In this document: piece after piece, positions 1-8,100 of the stretch
How positions within the stretch are numbered: position 1 is the first letter of the stretch
Layout of the letters: every line of letters begins with the position of its first letter
Origin: an uncultured Oscillospiraceae bacterium
Lineage (GTDB): Bacteria; Bacillota; Clostridia; Oscillospirales; Ruminococcaceae
NCBI GenBank assembly: GCA_905197685.1
Contig: CAJJZS010000001.1
Span: forward strand, 434,001-498,000
Direction: 5' to 3'
DNA: 64,000 nt
Position numbers and translations under genes: made by a program
Notes under the pieces: model-generated
Databases searched by the model: none
The model's input: the letters and a program-made list of their open reading frames with translations, nothing else
Told to the model about the DNA's origin: nothing

Positions 1-576
1 AAACAAAGCGGATATTCCCTGATTGCAACCGGAGAAATGGGGATTGGGAATACAACAACCAGCAGCGCTCTGCTTTCTGTTTTTTTAAATCGACCGATTA
101 CCGATATGACCGGACGGGGAGCGGGATTGAGCAGCGAAGGTTTAAAACGAAAAATTGCTGCGATTGAAAAATCAATCAAAATCAATCAACCAAATTCCGA
201 TGATCCGCTCGATGTATTGCATAAATTGGGCGGATTGGATATTGCCGGACTGGTCGGAGTCTTTTTGGGAGGGGCGATTGAAAATATACCGATAGTAATA
301 GACGGCGTTATTTCCGCTGCGGCAGCTTTTACTGCCATGAAATTCTGTCCGTCAGCCGCGGAATATTGGATAGCGGCTCATGTTTCAAAGGAACCTGCCG
401 GAAAAATTGTTCTGTCCGCCCTGGGAAAACGCCCCCTTCTTACCTGTGATATGTGTTTGGGAGAAGGAACAGGAGCAGTCGCTGCCTTTCCGATATTAGA
501 GATGGCAAATGCGGTTTATACGCAGATGAGTACTTTTTCCGAAATAGAGATTGAGGATTATCAGCCTCTGATATAA
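1..576 (+). CDS. cobT: Nicotinate-nucleotide--dimethylbenzimidazole phosphoribosyltransferase, C-terminal part
   Basis: The reading frame is open from base 1, so the 5' end lies outside the window; 191 residues are visible. CobT transfers the phosphoribosyl group of nicotinate mononucleotide to the lower-ligand base, giving alpha-ribazole phosphate for nucleotide-loop assembly. The fragment starts in the conserved GEMGIGNTTT motif (residues 12-21), continues through GLDIAGLVG and ends with LGEGTG near residue 153, which holds the family's catalytic Glu. A Met at base 37 lies inside the conserved motif and is not a start. It is the first visible gene of a ten-gene cobalamin operon; cobU follows after 27 bases. 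Confidence 0.95.
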   Translation, partial: KQSGYSLIATGEMGIGNTTTSSALLSVFLNRPITDMTGRGAGLSSEGLKRKIAAIEKSIKINQPNSDDPLDVLHKLGGLDIAGLVGVFLGGAIENIPIVIDGVISAAAAFTAMKFCPSAAEYWIAAHVSKEPAGKIVLSALGKRPLLTCDMCLGEGTGAVAAFPILEMANAVYTQMSTFSEIEIEDYQPLI

Positions 577-603
577 ATAAGGAAGAAAGAGGAGGGATGG
601 CAG

Positions 604-1140
604 ATGATGACCTTAGTCAGCGGAGGAAGCGCAAGCGGAAAGTCCGAATTTGCAGAATCTCTGGTGCTTGCTTCTGCATGGAACAATCGCTTTTATCTGG
701 CAACGATGATGGTATTCGATGAGGAATGTAAAAAAAGAATAGAACGACATCGTTTGATGCGGGCAAAGAAAAATTTTCAAACGATAGAAGTTCCCATTGA
801 TTTGCAGAAGGTTTCTTTTCCGAATTGTGAGGGGAAGATTGCGTTATTGGAATGTATGTCCAATTTAACTGCAAACGAGGTGTTTTCTCCCCAAAGAAAA
901 GCTTCGTTGCAGGAATTAGAAGAAAAAATTGTGCAGGGCGTTTCCTTCCTTTGCGAGCAATGTAACGAGGTGATTGTTGTCACCAATGAGTTGTTTTCCG
1001 ATGGAATCGGTTATGACAGCAGCACACAGGAATATTTAAATCTGTTGGGAAATATCAATCAGTGCTTGGCATTGTCGGCAGACCGAGTGTTTGAGGTAAC
1101 AGCAGGAATACCAATTTGTTGGAAAGGGGAACAAGTATGA
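604..1140 (+). CDS. cobU: Adenosylcobinamide kinase / adenosylcobinamide-phosphate guanylyltransferase
   Basis: CobU phosphorylates adenosylcobinamide and then adds GMP, making the activated AdoCbi-GDP used by CobS. The 178 residues match the usual CobU length. A Walker A loop GGSASGKS lies at residues 7-14, an FYLATM strand near 31 and an HRLMR segment near 50 that corresponds to the family HRxxR with the guanylylated His. The C-terminal half has the VVTNE...GIG pattern and the final ADRVFEVTAGIP strand. A GAGG-type ribosome site precedes the ATG. The stop overlaps the cobS start as ATGA. A truncated paralogue lies at 1963-2352. Confidence 0.9.
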   Translation: MMTLVSGGSASGKSEFAESLVLASAWNNRFYLATMMVFDEECKKRIERHRLMRAKKNFQTIEVPIDLQKVSFPNCEGKIALLECMSNLTANEVFSPQRKASLQELEEKIVQGVSFLCEQCNEVIVVTNELFSDGIGYDSSTQEYLNLLGNINQCLALSADRVFEVTAGIPICWKGEQV

Positions 1141-1937
1141 GTCGGCAACGCTTTACAATCAAAACCTTTTTTGAATCGCTGGATGTTGCGTTTTCGATGT
1201 ATTCCTCCATTCCGGTTCCTCATATTTTGTGGAATGAACAGAATATGAAATATATGCTGGGATTTTTTCCTCTTATAGGATTGGTACAGGCAGTATTTTT
1301 AATGTTATGGGTTTTTTTGTCCCAACGCTTGGAAATAAATCCCGTGTTATTTGCTGCGGTGGCAACCTTGATTCCGCTTATTGTAACAGGAGGAATCCAT
1401 ATGGACGGATTTTGTGATACCGTCGATGCGCTTTCCTCCCATCAGACCAGAGAAAAGAAGTTGGAGATTTTAAAGGACTCTAATTCCGGAGCATTTGCCG
1501 TAATTGGCTGCGCTTCTTATCTGTTGCTCACCTTTGCTCTGTGGACACAACCTCAGGAAGAAAACAGAATGATAACAGCGCAGATCATGTCAATCGGTTA
1601 TGTTCTTTCCCGTTCGATGAGCGCGCTTTCGGTTGTTCATTTTCCTTGCGCAAAAAACAGTGGTCTTGCTCACAGTTTTTCTTGTGCGGCTCAAAAGAAA
1701 CGGGTAGGAATTATCGCGACAGTTTTTATTTTGCTTTGCGCAGTTTGCTTATTATGTGTCCATTTATGGCATGGACTTGCTGTCTGTATTGCCTGCACCT
1801 GTGTTTTTCTGTTTTATTATCGAATGTCAATGAAGCAGTTCGGTGGTATTACCGGAGATTTAGCAGGATATTTTTTACAAATTAACGAGTTGACAATTTT
1901 GTTAATGAGTGTGTGTATCGGAATTTTTGTAAAGTAA
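1137..1937 (+). CDS. cobS: Adenosylcobinamide-GDP ribazoletransferase (cobalamin synthase)
   Basis: CobS is the integral membrane enzyme that joins AdoCbi-GDP to alpha-ribazole or its phosphate. The protein is about 266 residues and strongly hydrophobic. It carries the family motif HMDGFCDTVDAL followed by KDSNSGAFAVIG, the acidic metal-binding stretch of CobS. I start it at 1137, where ATG overlaps the cobU stop (ATGA) and GGAAAGGGG sits at normal spacing; an upstream in-frame ATG at 1116 would overlap cobU by 25 bases. Translational coupling to cobU is likely. Confidence 0.93.
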   Translation: MSRQRFTIKTFFESLDVAFSMYSSIPVPHILWNEQNMKYMLGFFPLIGLVQAVFLMLWVFLSQRLEINPVLFAAVATLIPLIVTGGIHMDGFCDTVDALSSHQTREKKLEILKDSNSGAFAVIGCASYLLLTFALWTQPQEENRMITAQIMSIGYVLSRSMSALSVVHFPCAKNSGLAHSFSCAAQKKRVGIIATVFILLCAVCLLCVHLWHGLAVCIACTCVFLFYYRMSMKQFGGITGDLAGYFLQINELTILLMSVCIGIFVK

Positions 1938-1962
1938 AATAAATCAGAAAAGAGGAGAGCAG

Positions 1963-2352
1963 ATGCGTCTTATTATCGGAGGAGCAAATCAGGGAAAATT
2001 AAAATGGTATCTTTCCCAAAACCCATCTGAATCGGAAGAAATAATGGACGGGGACTCTGTTTCGTTAGAAAAAATTCCGCCGCAAAAGATATTTTACCGC
2101 TTTCATCGTTGGGTTTTTCGTCAGGTAGAATCCGGAAAAGACCCGATGCCGTTACTAAAAGAGTATCTGTCCGAATGTCCCGACGCGGTGATTATCTGCG
2201 ATGAGATTGGCTGCGGGGTTGTCCCGATTCAACCGATAGAGCGTGAATGGCGGGAAATGACAGGACGGTTGTGTTGTTATCTTGCAAAACAGGCAACCTG
2301 TGTGGACCGAATTTTTTGCGGTTTATCCATGAATTTAAAAAAGGAGGGGTAA
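1963..2352 (+). CDS. Short CobU-like paralogue with degenerate P-loop
   Basis: A 129-residue protein with a CobU-like start (RLIIGGANQGK) and CobU-like second half (ICDEIGCGVVP, then MTGRLCCYLA and VDRIFCG). It is about 50 residues shorter than CobU and lacks the middle ATM and HRxxR segments. The residue after the P-loop Lys is Leu instead of Ser/Thr, so kinase activity by the CobU mechanism is doubtful. It sits inside the cobalamin operon between cobS and cobC. It could be a regulatory subunit or a partner of CobU; function is inferred from family resemblance and position only. Confidence 0.7.
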   Translation: MRLIIGGANQGKLKWYLSQNPSESEEIMDGDSVSLEKIPPQKIFYRFHRWVFRQVESGKDPMPLLKEYLSECPDAVIICDEIGCGVVPIQPIEREWREMTGRLCCYLAKQATCVDRIFCGLSMNLKKEG

Positions 2353-2356
2353 TCCA

Positions 2357-2971
2357 ATGGAGGTTATCCTGATTCGTCACGGAAAAACCGCAGGAAATAT
2401 CGAACATCGCTATCAGGGGAGAACAGACGAATCTTTATGTGAAATCGGAATTTCAGAATTGCGTCAAAAGCAACAACAAGGATATTATCCTCAACCGGAA
2501 ACAATCGTTTGCAGTCCTAAAAAACGATGTGTTCAAACAGCTCAAATCATTTGTCCCGATTTTTATAAACCATATGAGATAGAAAGTGGACTAACAGAAA
2601 CCGATTTCGGTGATTTTGAAGGAAAAACTTATGAGGAATTAAAAGAAAATTCGGACTATCTTTCTTGGCTGCAAAGCAACGGGGAAGGGGCGATTCCAAA
2701 TGGAGAAAGCCGTTTGGAAATGTCCAAGCGAAGCTGTTCCGCATTTGTCCGTCAAGTAGAGAAAGCGCAAAAAAATAGCTGTCAACGATGTATGATGGTA
2801 ATACACGGCGGAAGTATTATGGCAATTATGGAACGCTTTGCGCAAGGAAAGCGGAGCTTCTATGATTTTCATGTTAAAAACGGAGAGGGATTTATCATGC
2901 AGATTACCGATTGGAATCCAAACAAACGGTATCCGACCCGCTCTCTTATCCAACGGGAGGAAGAAAAATGA
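2357..2971 (+). CDS. cobC: Alpha-ribazole-phosphatase-type histidine phosphatase
   Basis: A 204-residue member of the histidine phosphatase superfamily. The catalytic LIRHGKT motif is at residues 5-11 with the second His in VIHGGS near residue 150. In this operon the expected reaction is removal of the 5' phosphate from alpha-ribazole phosphate or adenosylcobalamin phosphate in the last steps of cobalamin assembly. The start is supported by GGAGGG eight to ten bases upstream, lying over the stop of the preceding gene. Its own stop overlaps the cbiB ATG. The superfamily is broad, so the substrate is assigned from context. Confidence 0.82.
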   Translation: MEVILIRHGKTAGNIEHRYQGRTDESLCEIGISELRQKQQQGYYPQPETIVCSPKKRCVQTAQIICPDFYKPYEIESGLTETDFGDFEGKTYEELKENSDYLSWLQSNGEGAIPNGESRLEMSKRSCSAFVRQVEKAQKNSCQRCMMVIHGGSIMAIMERFAQGKRSFYDFHVKNGEGFIMQITDWNPNKRYPTRSLIQREEEK

Positions 2972-3930
2972 GGATTGTTATTCTGTTAATTGGAGCAGTT
3001 TTTCTGGATTTTTTAATCGGAGATCCGGCGGCAATTCCCCATCCGGTTTGTGGAATCGGCAAGATGATTTCCTGCTTTGAAAGAGGGTTAAGAAAGCTTT
3101 TTCCAAACCATCTTCGTTTGGCAGGAAAATTGTTGGCAATTTCTGTGCCACTTGTTACCCTCGTAATTACCTTTTTCTTTCTTTGGCTCTGCAATCAAAT
3201 TCATCCTCTGGTCGGATTGGTTGCAGAAATTGTTTTGGGCAGTTTAACCCTCGCGGCAAAATCTCTAAAAAAAGAAAGTATGAAAGTATATGAGCAGCTT
3301 TATAAAAAAGATTTGCCAAAAGCAAGATACGCAGTTTCCATGATTGTGGGCAGGGATACGCAGTCCTTAGATGAGGTTGGTGTCACCAAAGCAGCGGTTG
3401 AAACGGTAGCAGAGAACACCTCGGACGGAATCATAGCGCCGATGTTTTATATGGCAATCGGCGGCGTTCCGCTTGCGATGTGCTATAAAGCAATCAACAC
3501 CTTGGATTCTATGGTGGGATATAAAAATGAAAAATATCTTGACTTTGGAAGAGCAAGCGCAAAGTTAGACGATATTGTCAACTTTATTCCTGCTCGCCTT
3601 GCCGGAATCTGGATGGTGATGGCAGCCTTTCTGACAGGATTGGACGGAAAAAATTCCTGGAAGATTTTTCGCAGAGATTCTCGCAACCATGCAAGTCCAA
3701 ACAGCGCGCAGACAGAATCTGCCTGTGCAGGAGCTTTGCAAGTTCAGCTTGCGGGAAATGCATATTATTTTGGCAAGTTGTATGAAAAACCGACCATCGG
3801 GGATTCAATTCGACCGATAGAAATTTCAGATATTGTCAAAGCAAACCGCCTAATGTATGTTTGCGATGTTTTGTGTCTGGTGTTTTGTTGTTTGGCAAGA
3901 ACACTTGTTTACATTGTGCTTTTCTCGTAA
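2968..3930 (+). CDS. cbiB: Adenosylcobinamide-phosphate synthase
   Basis: CbiB (CobD in the Pseudomonas naming) attaches aminopropanol phosphate to adenosylcobyric acid at the membrane. The 320-residue protein has the family's N-terminal DFLIGDP...HPVCGIGKMI, then VAENTSDGIIAP and AINTLDSMVGYKNEKY. Several hydrophobic segments span the first 90 residues and the C terminus. I start at 2968, where the ATG overlaps the cobC stop as ATGA and follows GGGAGGAAG; a reading frame extending to 2911 has no ribosome site. The aminopropanol donor is made by the next gene, cobD. Confidence 0.93.
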   Translation: MRIVILLIGAVFLDFLIGDPAAIPHPVCGIGKMISCFERGLRKLFPNHLRLAGKLLAISVPLVTLVITFFFLWLCNQIHPLVGLVAEIVLGSLTLAAKSLKKESMKVYEQLYKKDLPKARYAVSMIVGRDTQSLDEVGVTKAAVETVAENTSDGIIAPMFYMAIGGVPLAMCYKAINTLDSMVGYKNEKYLDFGRASAKLDDIVNFIPARLAGIWMVMAAFLTGLDGKNSWKIFRRDSRNHASPNSAQTESACAGALQVQLAGNAYYFGKLYEKPTIGDSIRPIEISDIVKANRLMYVCDVLCLVFCCLARTLVYIVLFS

Positions 3931-3978
3931 AGTGGCATAAATAAAGCAAAATAAAGCTGTAAAGGGGAGTGCCTTCAC

Positions 3979-5310
3979 ATGATAAAATTGACCCACGGCG
4001 GCGATATTTACTCGGCAAAAGAACGAATGGAAGGGGAAATTATTGATTTTTCCGCAAATATCAATCCTTTGGGATTGCCCGATTCGGTTAAAAAGGCGTT
4101 GATGGAATCAATGGATTGCTTTTCCTGTTATCCTGACCCGATTTGCAGAGAGTTGGTTAAGAAAATTGCAAAATCGGAGGGGACAGAAACAGAAAATATT
4201 CTGTGCGCAAACGGTGCGGCGGACTTGATTTTTCGTATTTCCCAGGCAATACGTCCGAGAAATGCGTTGTTGGCAGTTCCTACTTTTTCGGAATATGAAC
4301 AGGCGCTTTTGTCGGTCGGCTGCCATATTCGATATTTTAATCTGTCGCAAGAAAATGATTTTTGTCTGACAGAAGATTTTCTGGAAGAAATTCGCCCCGA
4401 TACAGATTTGATTTTTTTATGTAATCCAAACAATCCGACCGGGCAGCTGATTGCTCCGCGGCTTTTGGAAAAAATCTTGGCTCGCTGTTCTTCCTGCGGA
4501 ACAATGTTGGTTGTGGACGAATGTTTTCGGGATTTCTTGGACAATCCTCAGGAAAACAGTATGGTTTCCTGGGTTTCCTCCTTTCCGAATCTGATGATTC
4601 TAAGAGCTTTTACCAAGCATTATGCGATGGCAGGTTTGCGTTTGGGTTACTGTTTGTGCAGTAATACTCCGCTTTTGGAACGAATGGCGCAGTGCGGTCA
4701 ACCGTGGAGTGTTTCCGTACCGGCGCAGATTGCGGGAGCAGCTGCTTTAGAAGATACCGACTACTTAACAAAAACGCGGGAGTGGCTTCAATCTGAAAGG
4801 GAATATCTGAAATCGGAGCTGAATCGTCTCGGAATCAAAGTTATTGGTTCTCAGGCAAACTATCTTTTTTTCCGTTTGGAAGATTCGGAGACTTTACCGT
4901 CTTTTTTGGAAAAGAAAGGAATTCTTATCCGTTCCTGTGCAAATTATCGTGGGTTAGACAGCGCTTACTATCGAATTGCGGTAAAGTCCCACAAGGATAA
5001 TCAAACGCTGGTAAACGCTTTTACCGAGTATCTTGCTCCGGAAGAAGAAGCGGAGCAAGAACAAGTCGCCCTTTCTGATGAACAGAAAAACATATCGGAA
5101 GAATATGCAGAGGCAGAGCAAACAGAACAACCGAAAGAGGAACGGGAAGACGATGAGCTGATTGTTGTGGAACAGCCGGATTTTGAATTGCCGCAACCGG
5201 ATTTGCAGAAAGAATCGTCTGTCCCTCCTTTGTCCGATGCAGAACAGAAAAAACAATATCATTTTTTAAGGAAAAAATCGAAAAAATATGATTGGGAAGG
5301 GGAGGAATAA
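3979..5310 (+). CDS. cobD: Threonine-phosphate decarboxylase with acidic C-terminal extension
   Basis: A PLP enzyme of aminotransferase class I/II that decarboxylates L-threonine phosphate to (R)-1-amino-2-propanol phosphate, the linker added by CbiB. The first ~355 residues show THGGDIYSA, FSANINPLG, CNPNNPTG (about 150) and the PLP-Lys segment FTKHYAMAGLRLGY (about 213). Stand-alone CobD is usually about 350-365 residues. Here a further ~88 follow, rich in Glu, Gln and Pro, then a basic end FLRKKSKKYDWEGEE. The extension is low complexity and likely disordered. AAAGGGGAG precedes the ATG, and cobQ starts two bases after the stop. Confidence 0.9.
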   Translation: MIKLTHGGDIYSAKERMEGEIIDFSANINPLGLPDSVKKALMESMDCFSCYPDPICRELVKKIAKSEGTETENILCANGAADLIFRISQAIRPRNALLAVPTFSEYEQALLSVGCHIRYFNLSQENDFCLTEDFLEEIRPDTDLIFLCNPNNPTGQLIAPRLLEKILARCSSCGTMLVVDECFRDFLDNPQENSMVSWVSSFPNLMILRAFTKHYAMAGLRLGYCLCSNTPLLERMAQCGQPWSVSVPAQIAGAAALEDTDYLTKTREWLQSEREYLKSELNRLGIKVIGSQANYLFFRLEDSETLPSFLEKKGILIRSCANYRGLDSAYYRIAVKSHKDNQTLVNAFTEYLAPEEEAEQEQVALSDEQKNISEEYAEAEQTEQPKEEREDDELIVVEQPDFELPQPDLQKESSVPPLSDAEQKKQYHFLRKKSKKYDWEGEE

Positions 5311-5312
5311 CG

Positions 5313-6839
5313 ATGGCAAAAGCAATTATGGTGCAGGGAACGATGTCCAATGCAGGGAAAAGCTATCTGGCAGCTGCATTGTGCCGTATTTTTAAACAGG
5401 ACGGATATCGTGTTGCTCCGTTTAAATCGCAGAATATGGCGTTAAATTCGTTTATCACAAAGGAAGGTTTGGAAATGGGGCGGGCACAGGTCATGCAGGC
5501 AGAAGCCGCCGGAATCGAGCCTTCTGTTTTGATGAATCCAATCCTTTTAAAACCGACCAACGACACCGGATCACAGGTTATCGTAAACGGTGAAGTGATG
5601 GGAAATATGTCTGCCAGAGAATATTATAAACATAAATTAGAATTAATTCCCGAAATTATGAAGGCATACCGTCAGTTGGACAGAGAGTATGACATCATTG
5701 TTTTAGAGGGTGCCGGCAGTCCGGCAGAAATCAATTTAAAACAGGATGATATTGTCAATATGGGAATGGCAAAGCTTGCAAAAGCTCCGGTTTTGTTGGT
5801 AGGAGATATCGACCGCGGGGGTGTTTTTGCTTCTCTGGCGGGCACTTTAATGCTGTTGGAGCCGGACGAGCAAAAGATGGTAAAGGGTTTGGTCATCAAT
5901 AAATTCCGCGGAGATGTTTCCATTTTAAAACCGGGATTAAAGCAGATTGAGGATATTACCCAAAAGGAAGTTGTCGGTGTTGTTCCTTATATGAATTTGG
6001 ATTTAGAGGATGAGGACAGCCTTTCCGAACGGTTTTCCAGAAAAAATATTGCTTCGATGATTGATATTGCGGTAGTTCGTCTGCCGCGCATCTCCAACTT
6101 TACCGATTTTAACAGTCTGGAATGTATTTCCGGCGTATCGGTTCGCTATGTTGTTTCTCCGTCAGAGCTTCGTTCTCCCGATATGCTGATTCTTCCCGGA
6201 ACCAAAAACACGATGGAAGATTTGTTGTGGATGCGTCAATCCGGAATGGAAGCCGCCGTATTAAAACTTGCTGCGGCAGGAACCCCGATTTTCGGTATCT
6301 GCGGCGGTTATCAAATGTTAGGACAGGAGCTGCATGACCCGAACGGGGTGGAACACGGCGGTGTCTTAAAAGGACTGGGACTTTTACCGACCAAAACGGT
6401 ATTTGCCGAAGAAAAGGTAAGAACGCAGGTAAGCGGAACAACCGGAGACTGGTCCTCCACCGTTTTTGCAAAGATGAGCGGAATTTCTTACGAAGGATAT
6501 GAAATCCATATGGGACAAACAGAGATTTTGCAGCAAAAACAAGATTCTTCCGTTTCGTTCGGCAGCATTGAAAACAGAAACGGACAGCCCTGCCGGCAAA
6601 TTCAGGGTTGTTGCCGCAACAATGTATTCGGGACTTATCTGCATGGAATTTTTGACCGACCGCAGATGGCGCAGGGAATCGTGCAGCAGCTGTGCGAGAG
6701 AAAAGGACTTGACCCGCAGCAGATTTCGGCGGTAGATTTTACACAGTATAAGGAAAAACAGTATGATTTGCTTGCAAAAGGCGTTCGTGAAAGCCTTGAT
6801 ATGAAGAAAATCTATCAGATTTTAGAAGAAGGGATTTAG
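5313..6839 (+). CDS. cobQ: Cobyric acid synthase (glutamine-hydrolysing)
   Basis: CobQ/CbiP amidates the b, d, e and g carboxylates of adenosylcobyrinic a,c-diamide using glutamine and ATP. The 508-residue protein starts AKAIMVQGTMSNAGKS, a dethiobiotin-synthetase-like P-loop, has GDIDRGGVFASLAGT near 170, and a type 1 glutamine amidotransferase half with the nucleophile Cys in FGICGGYQMLG (about 330) and His in TYLHGIF (about 440). The chosen ATG at 5313 has GGAGG seven bases upstream; an earlier in-frame ATG at 5292 overlaps cobD. cobO starts directly after the stop. Confidence 0.95.
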   Translation: MAKAIMVQGTMSNAGKSYLAAALCRIFKQDGYRVAPFKSQNMALNSFITKEGLEMGRAQVMQAEAAGIEPSVLMNPILLKPTNDTGSQVIVNGEVMGNMSAREYYKHKLELIPEIMKAYRQLDREYDIIVLEGAGSPAEINLKQDDIVNMGMAKLAKAPVLLVGDIDRGGVFASLAGTLMLLEPDEQKMVKGLVINKFRGDVSILKPGLKQIEDITQKEVVGVVPYMNLDLEDEDSLSERFSRKNIASMIDIAVVRLPRISNFTDFNSLECISGVSVRYVVSPSELRSPDMLILPGTKNTMEDLLWMRQSGMEAAVLKLAAAGTPIFGICGGYQMLGQELHDPNGVEHGGVLKGLGLLPTKTVFAEEKVRTQVSGTTGDWSSTVFAKMSGISYEGYEIHMGQTEILQQKQDSSVSFGSIENRNGQPCRQIQGCCRNNVFGTYLHGIFDRPQMAQGIVQQLCERKGLDPQQISAVDFTQYKEKQYDLLAKGVRESLDMKKIYQILEEGI

Positions 6840-7367
6840 ATGGCAGAAAACCGTGGACTGATTCATGTTTATTGCGGGGACGGAAAAGGAAAAACAACAG
6901 CTGCTGTCGGTTTGGCTGTCCGCGCTGCCGGAAGAAACTTTCGGGTAACAATGGTTCAATTTTTAAAGAGTACCGACACCGGAGAGCTAAACAGTTTGAA
7001 AAAAATCGGAGGAATCCGTCTGATTCGCAGCCAAGAAGCGTTGGGATTTACTTTTCGTATGAATGAGGAGCAAAAGCGTCATGCGGCGGCAGTTCAGCAA
7101 CAGCTTTGGGAACAGGCGCTTGCTGCGGTTGAGTCCAGCGATTTGCTGATTTTAGATGAGGTGATGGCGGCTCTTTCTTCCGGTATGATTTCAGAAAGTC
7201 AGGTTTTGGATTTTCTTGATAAAAAGCCGGAGGATTTGGAGGTTGTTCTAACCGGAAGAAATCCTCCGAAAGCGGTGCTGGAACGCGCAGATTATATTTC
7301 AGAAATCAAGAAAATTCGACATCCGTTTGACAGCGGAATCCCGGCGAGGGAAGGAATCGAAAAGTAA
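6840..7367 (+). CDS. cobO: Cob(I)yrinic acid a,c-diamide adenosyltransferase
   Basis: This CobO/BtuR-type enzyme transfers the 5'-deoxyadenosyl group from ATP to Co(I) corrinoid. The 175-residue protein opens with the family P-loop region IHVYCGDGKGKTTAAVGLA (residues 8-26), then VTMVQFLKS, and has the Walker B-like LLILDEVMAAL near 103 and VVLTGRNPPKAV near 138. Length is normal for the family. The ATG abuts the cobQ stop with no gap, so the two are probably translationally coupled. Confidence 0.93.
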   Translation: MAENRGLIHVYCGDGKGKTTAAVGLAVRAAGRNFRVTMVQFLKSTDTGELNSLKKIGGIRLIRSQEALGFTFRMNEEQKRHAAAVQQQLWEQALAAVESSDLLILDEVMAALSSGMISESQVLDFLDKKPEDLEVVLTGRNPPKAVLERADYISEIKKIRHPFDSGIPAREGIEK

Positions 7368-7390
7368 AGCAGAAACGGGAGGAACACAAA

Positions 7391-8032
7391 ATGGAAAAAA
7401 TACAGCTGCAACAGGTACTGCCCGCAGAGATTGAAAAACGCAGTTTTGAAATCATTACCGAAGAATTAAAGCGCAGGGGAGAAGAGGATAAAATTCTTCC
7501 CGAAAATGAATTGGTTGTGAAAAGGGTCATTCATACCACCGCTGATTTTGAATATGTTGAAAATCTCTGTATTTCTCAGGGAGCGGTAGCAAAAGGAATC
7601 GAGGCAATCAAAAACGGAGCCTGCATTGTAACCGATACTCAGATGGCAAAATCAGGAATCAATAAGAAAAAATTAGCGCAGTTTGGCGGAGAGGTATTCT
7701 GTTTTATGTCTGATGAAGATGTTGCGCAAAAGGCAAAGCAGGAAGGAACCACACGCGCAACGGCAAGTATGGAAAAGGCAGCTTCTTTGAACAAGCCGCT
7801 GATTTTTGCAGTTGGAAATGCTCCTACTGCCTTAGTCAAGCTCTATGAAATGATTGAGGAAGGGAGAATCTGCCCCAAACTGATTATCGGTGTTCCGGTT
7901 GGTTTTGTTAATGTTGTAGAAGCAAAAGAACTGATTTTACAGACAAAAATCCCGTACATTGTAGCAAGAGGTCGCAAAGGCGGCAGTAATGTGGCGGCAG
8001 CCATCTGCAATGCAATCCTATATCAAATTTAA
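7391..8032 (+). CDS. cbiC: Cobalt-precorrin-8 methylmutase
   Basis: CbiC moves a methyl group from C-11 to C-12 of (cobalt-)precorrin-8 to form (hydrogeno)cobyrinate. The 213-residue protein contains the family signatures VIHTTADFEY (about 46-55, with the active-site His), IVTDTQMAKSGI near 78 and PTALVKLYEMI near 138. It is the only corrin-ring gene seen; other ring-building genes must lie elsewhere or upstream. RBS GGGAGG precedes the ATG. It is the last gene of the operon and is followed by a strong hairpin. Confidence 0.95.
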   Translation: MEKIQLQQVLPAEIEKRSFEIITEELKRRGEEDKILPENELVVKRVIHTTADFEYVENLCISQGAVAKGIEAIKNGACIVTDTQMAKSGINKKKLAQFGGEVFCFMSDEDVAQKAKQEGTTRATASMEKAASLNKPLIFAVGNAPTALVKLYEMIEEGRICPKLIIGVPVGFVNVVEAKELILQTKIPYIVARGRKGGSNVAAAICNAILYQI

Positions 8033-8035
8033 TCA

Positions 8036-8082
8036 GGATACAAAAAAGGAACGGCTTCTTATTCCGTTCCTTTTTTGTATCC
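8036..8082. terminator. Bidirectional intrinsic terminator
   Basis: A perfect 19-base inverted repeat (8036-8054 and 8064-8082) with a 9-base loop. The arms include an A6/T6 run, giving a U tract on both strands. It lies between the converging cbiC (+) and fumarase-like gene (-). Confidence 0.9.
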
Positions 8083-8100
8083 TTGATAGTATCAAATGAA

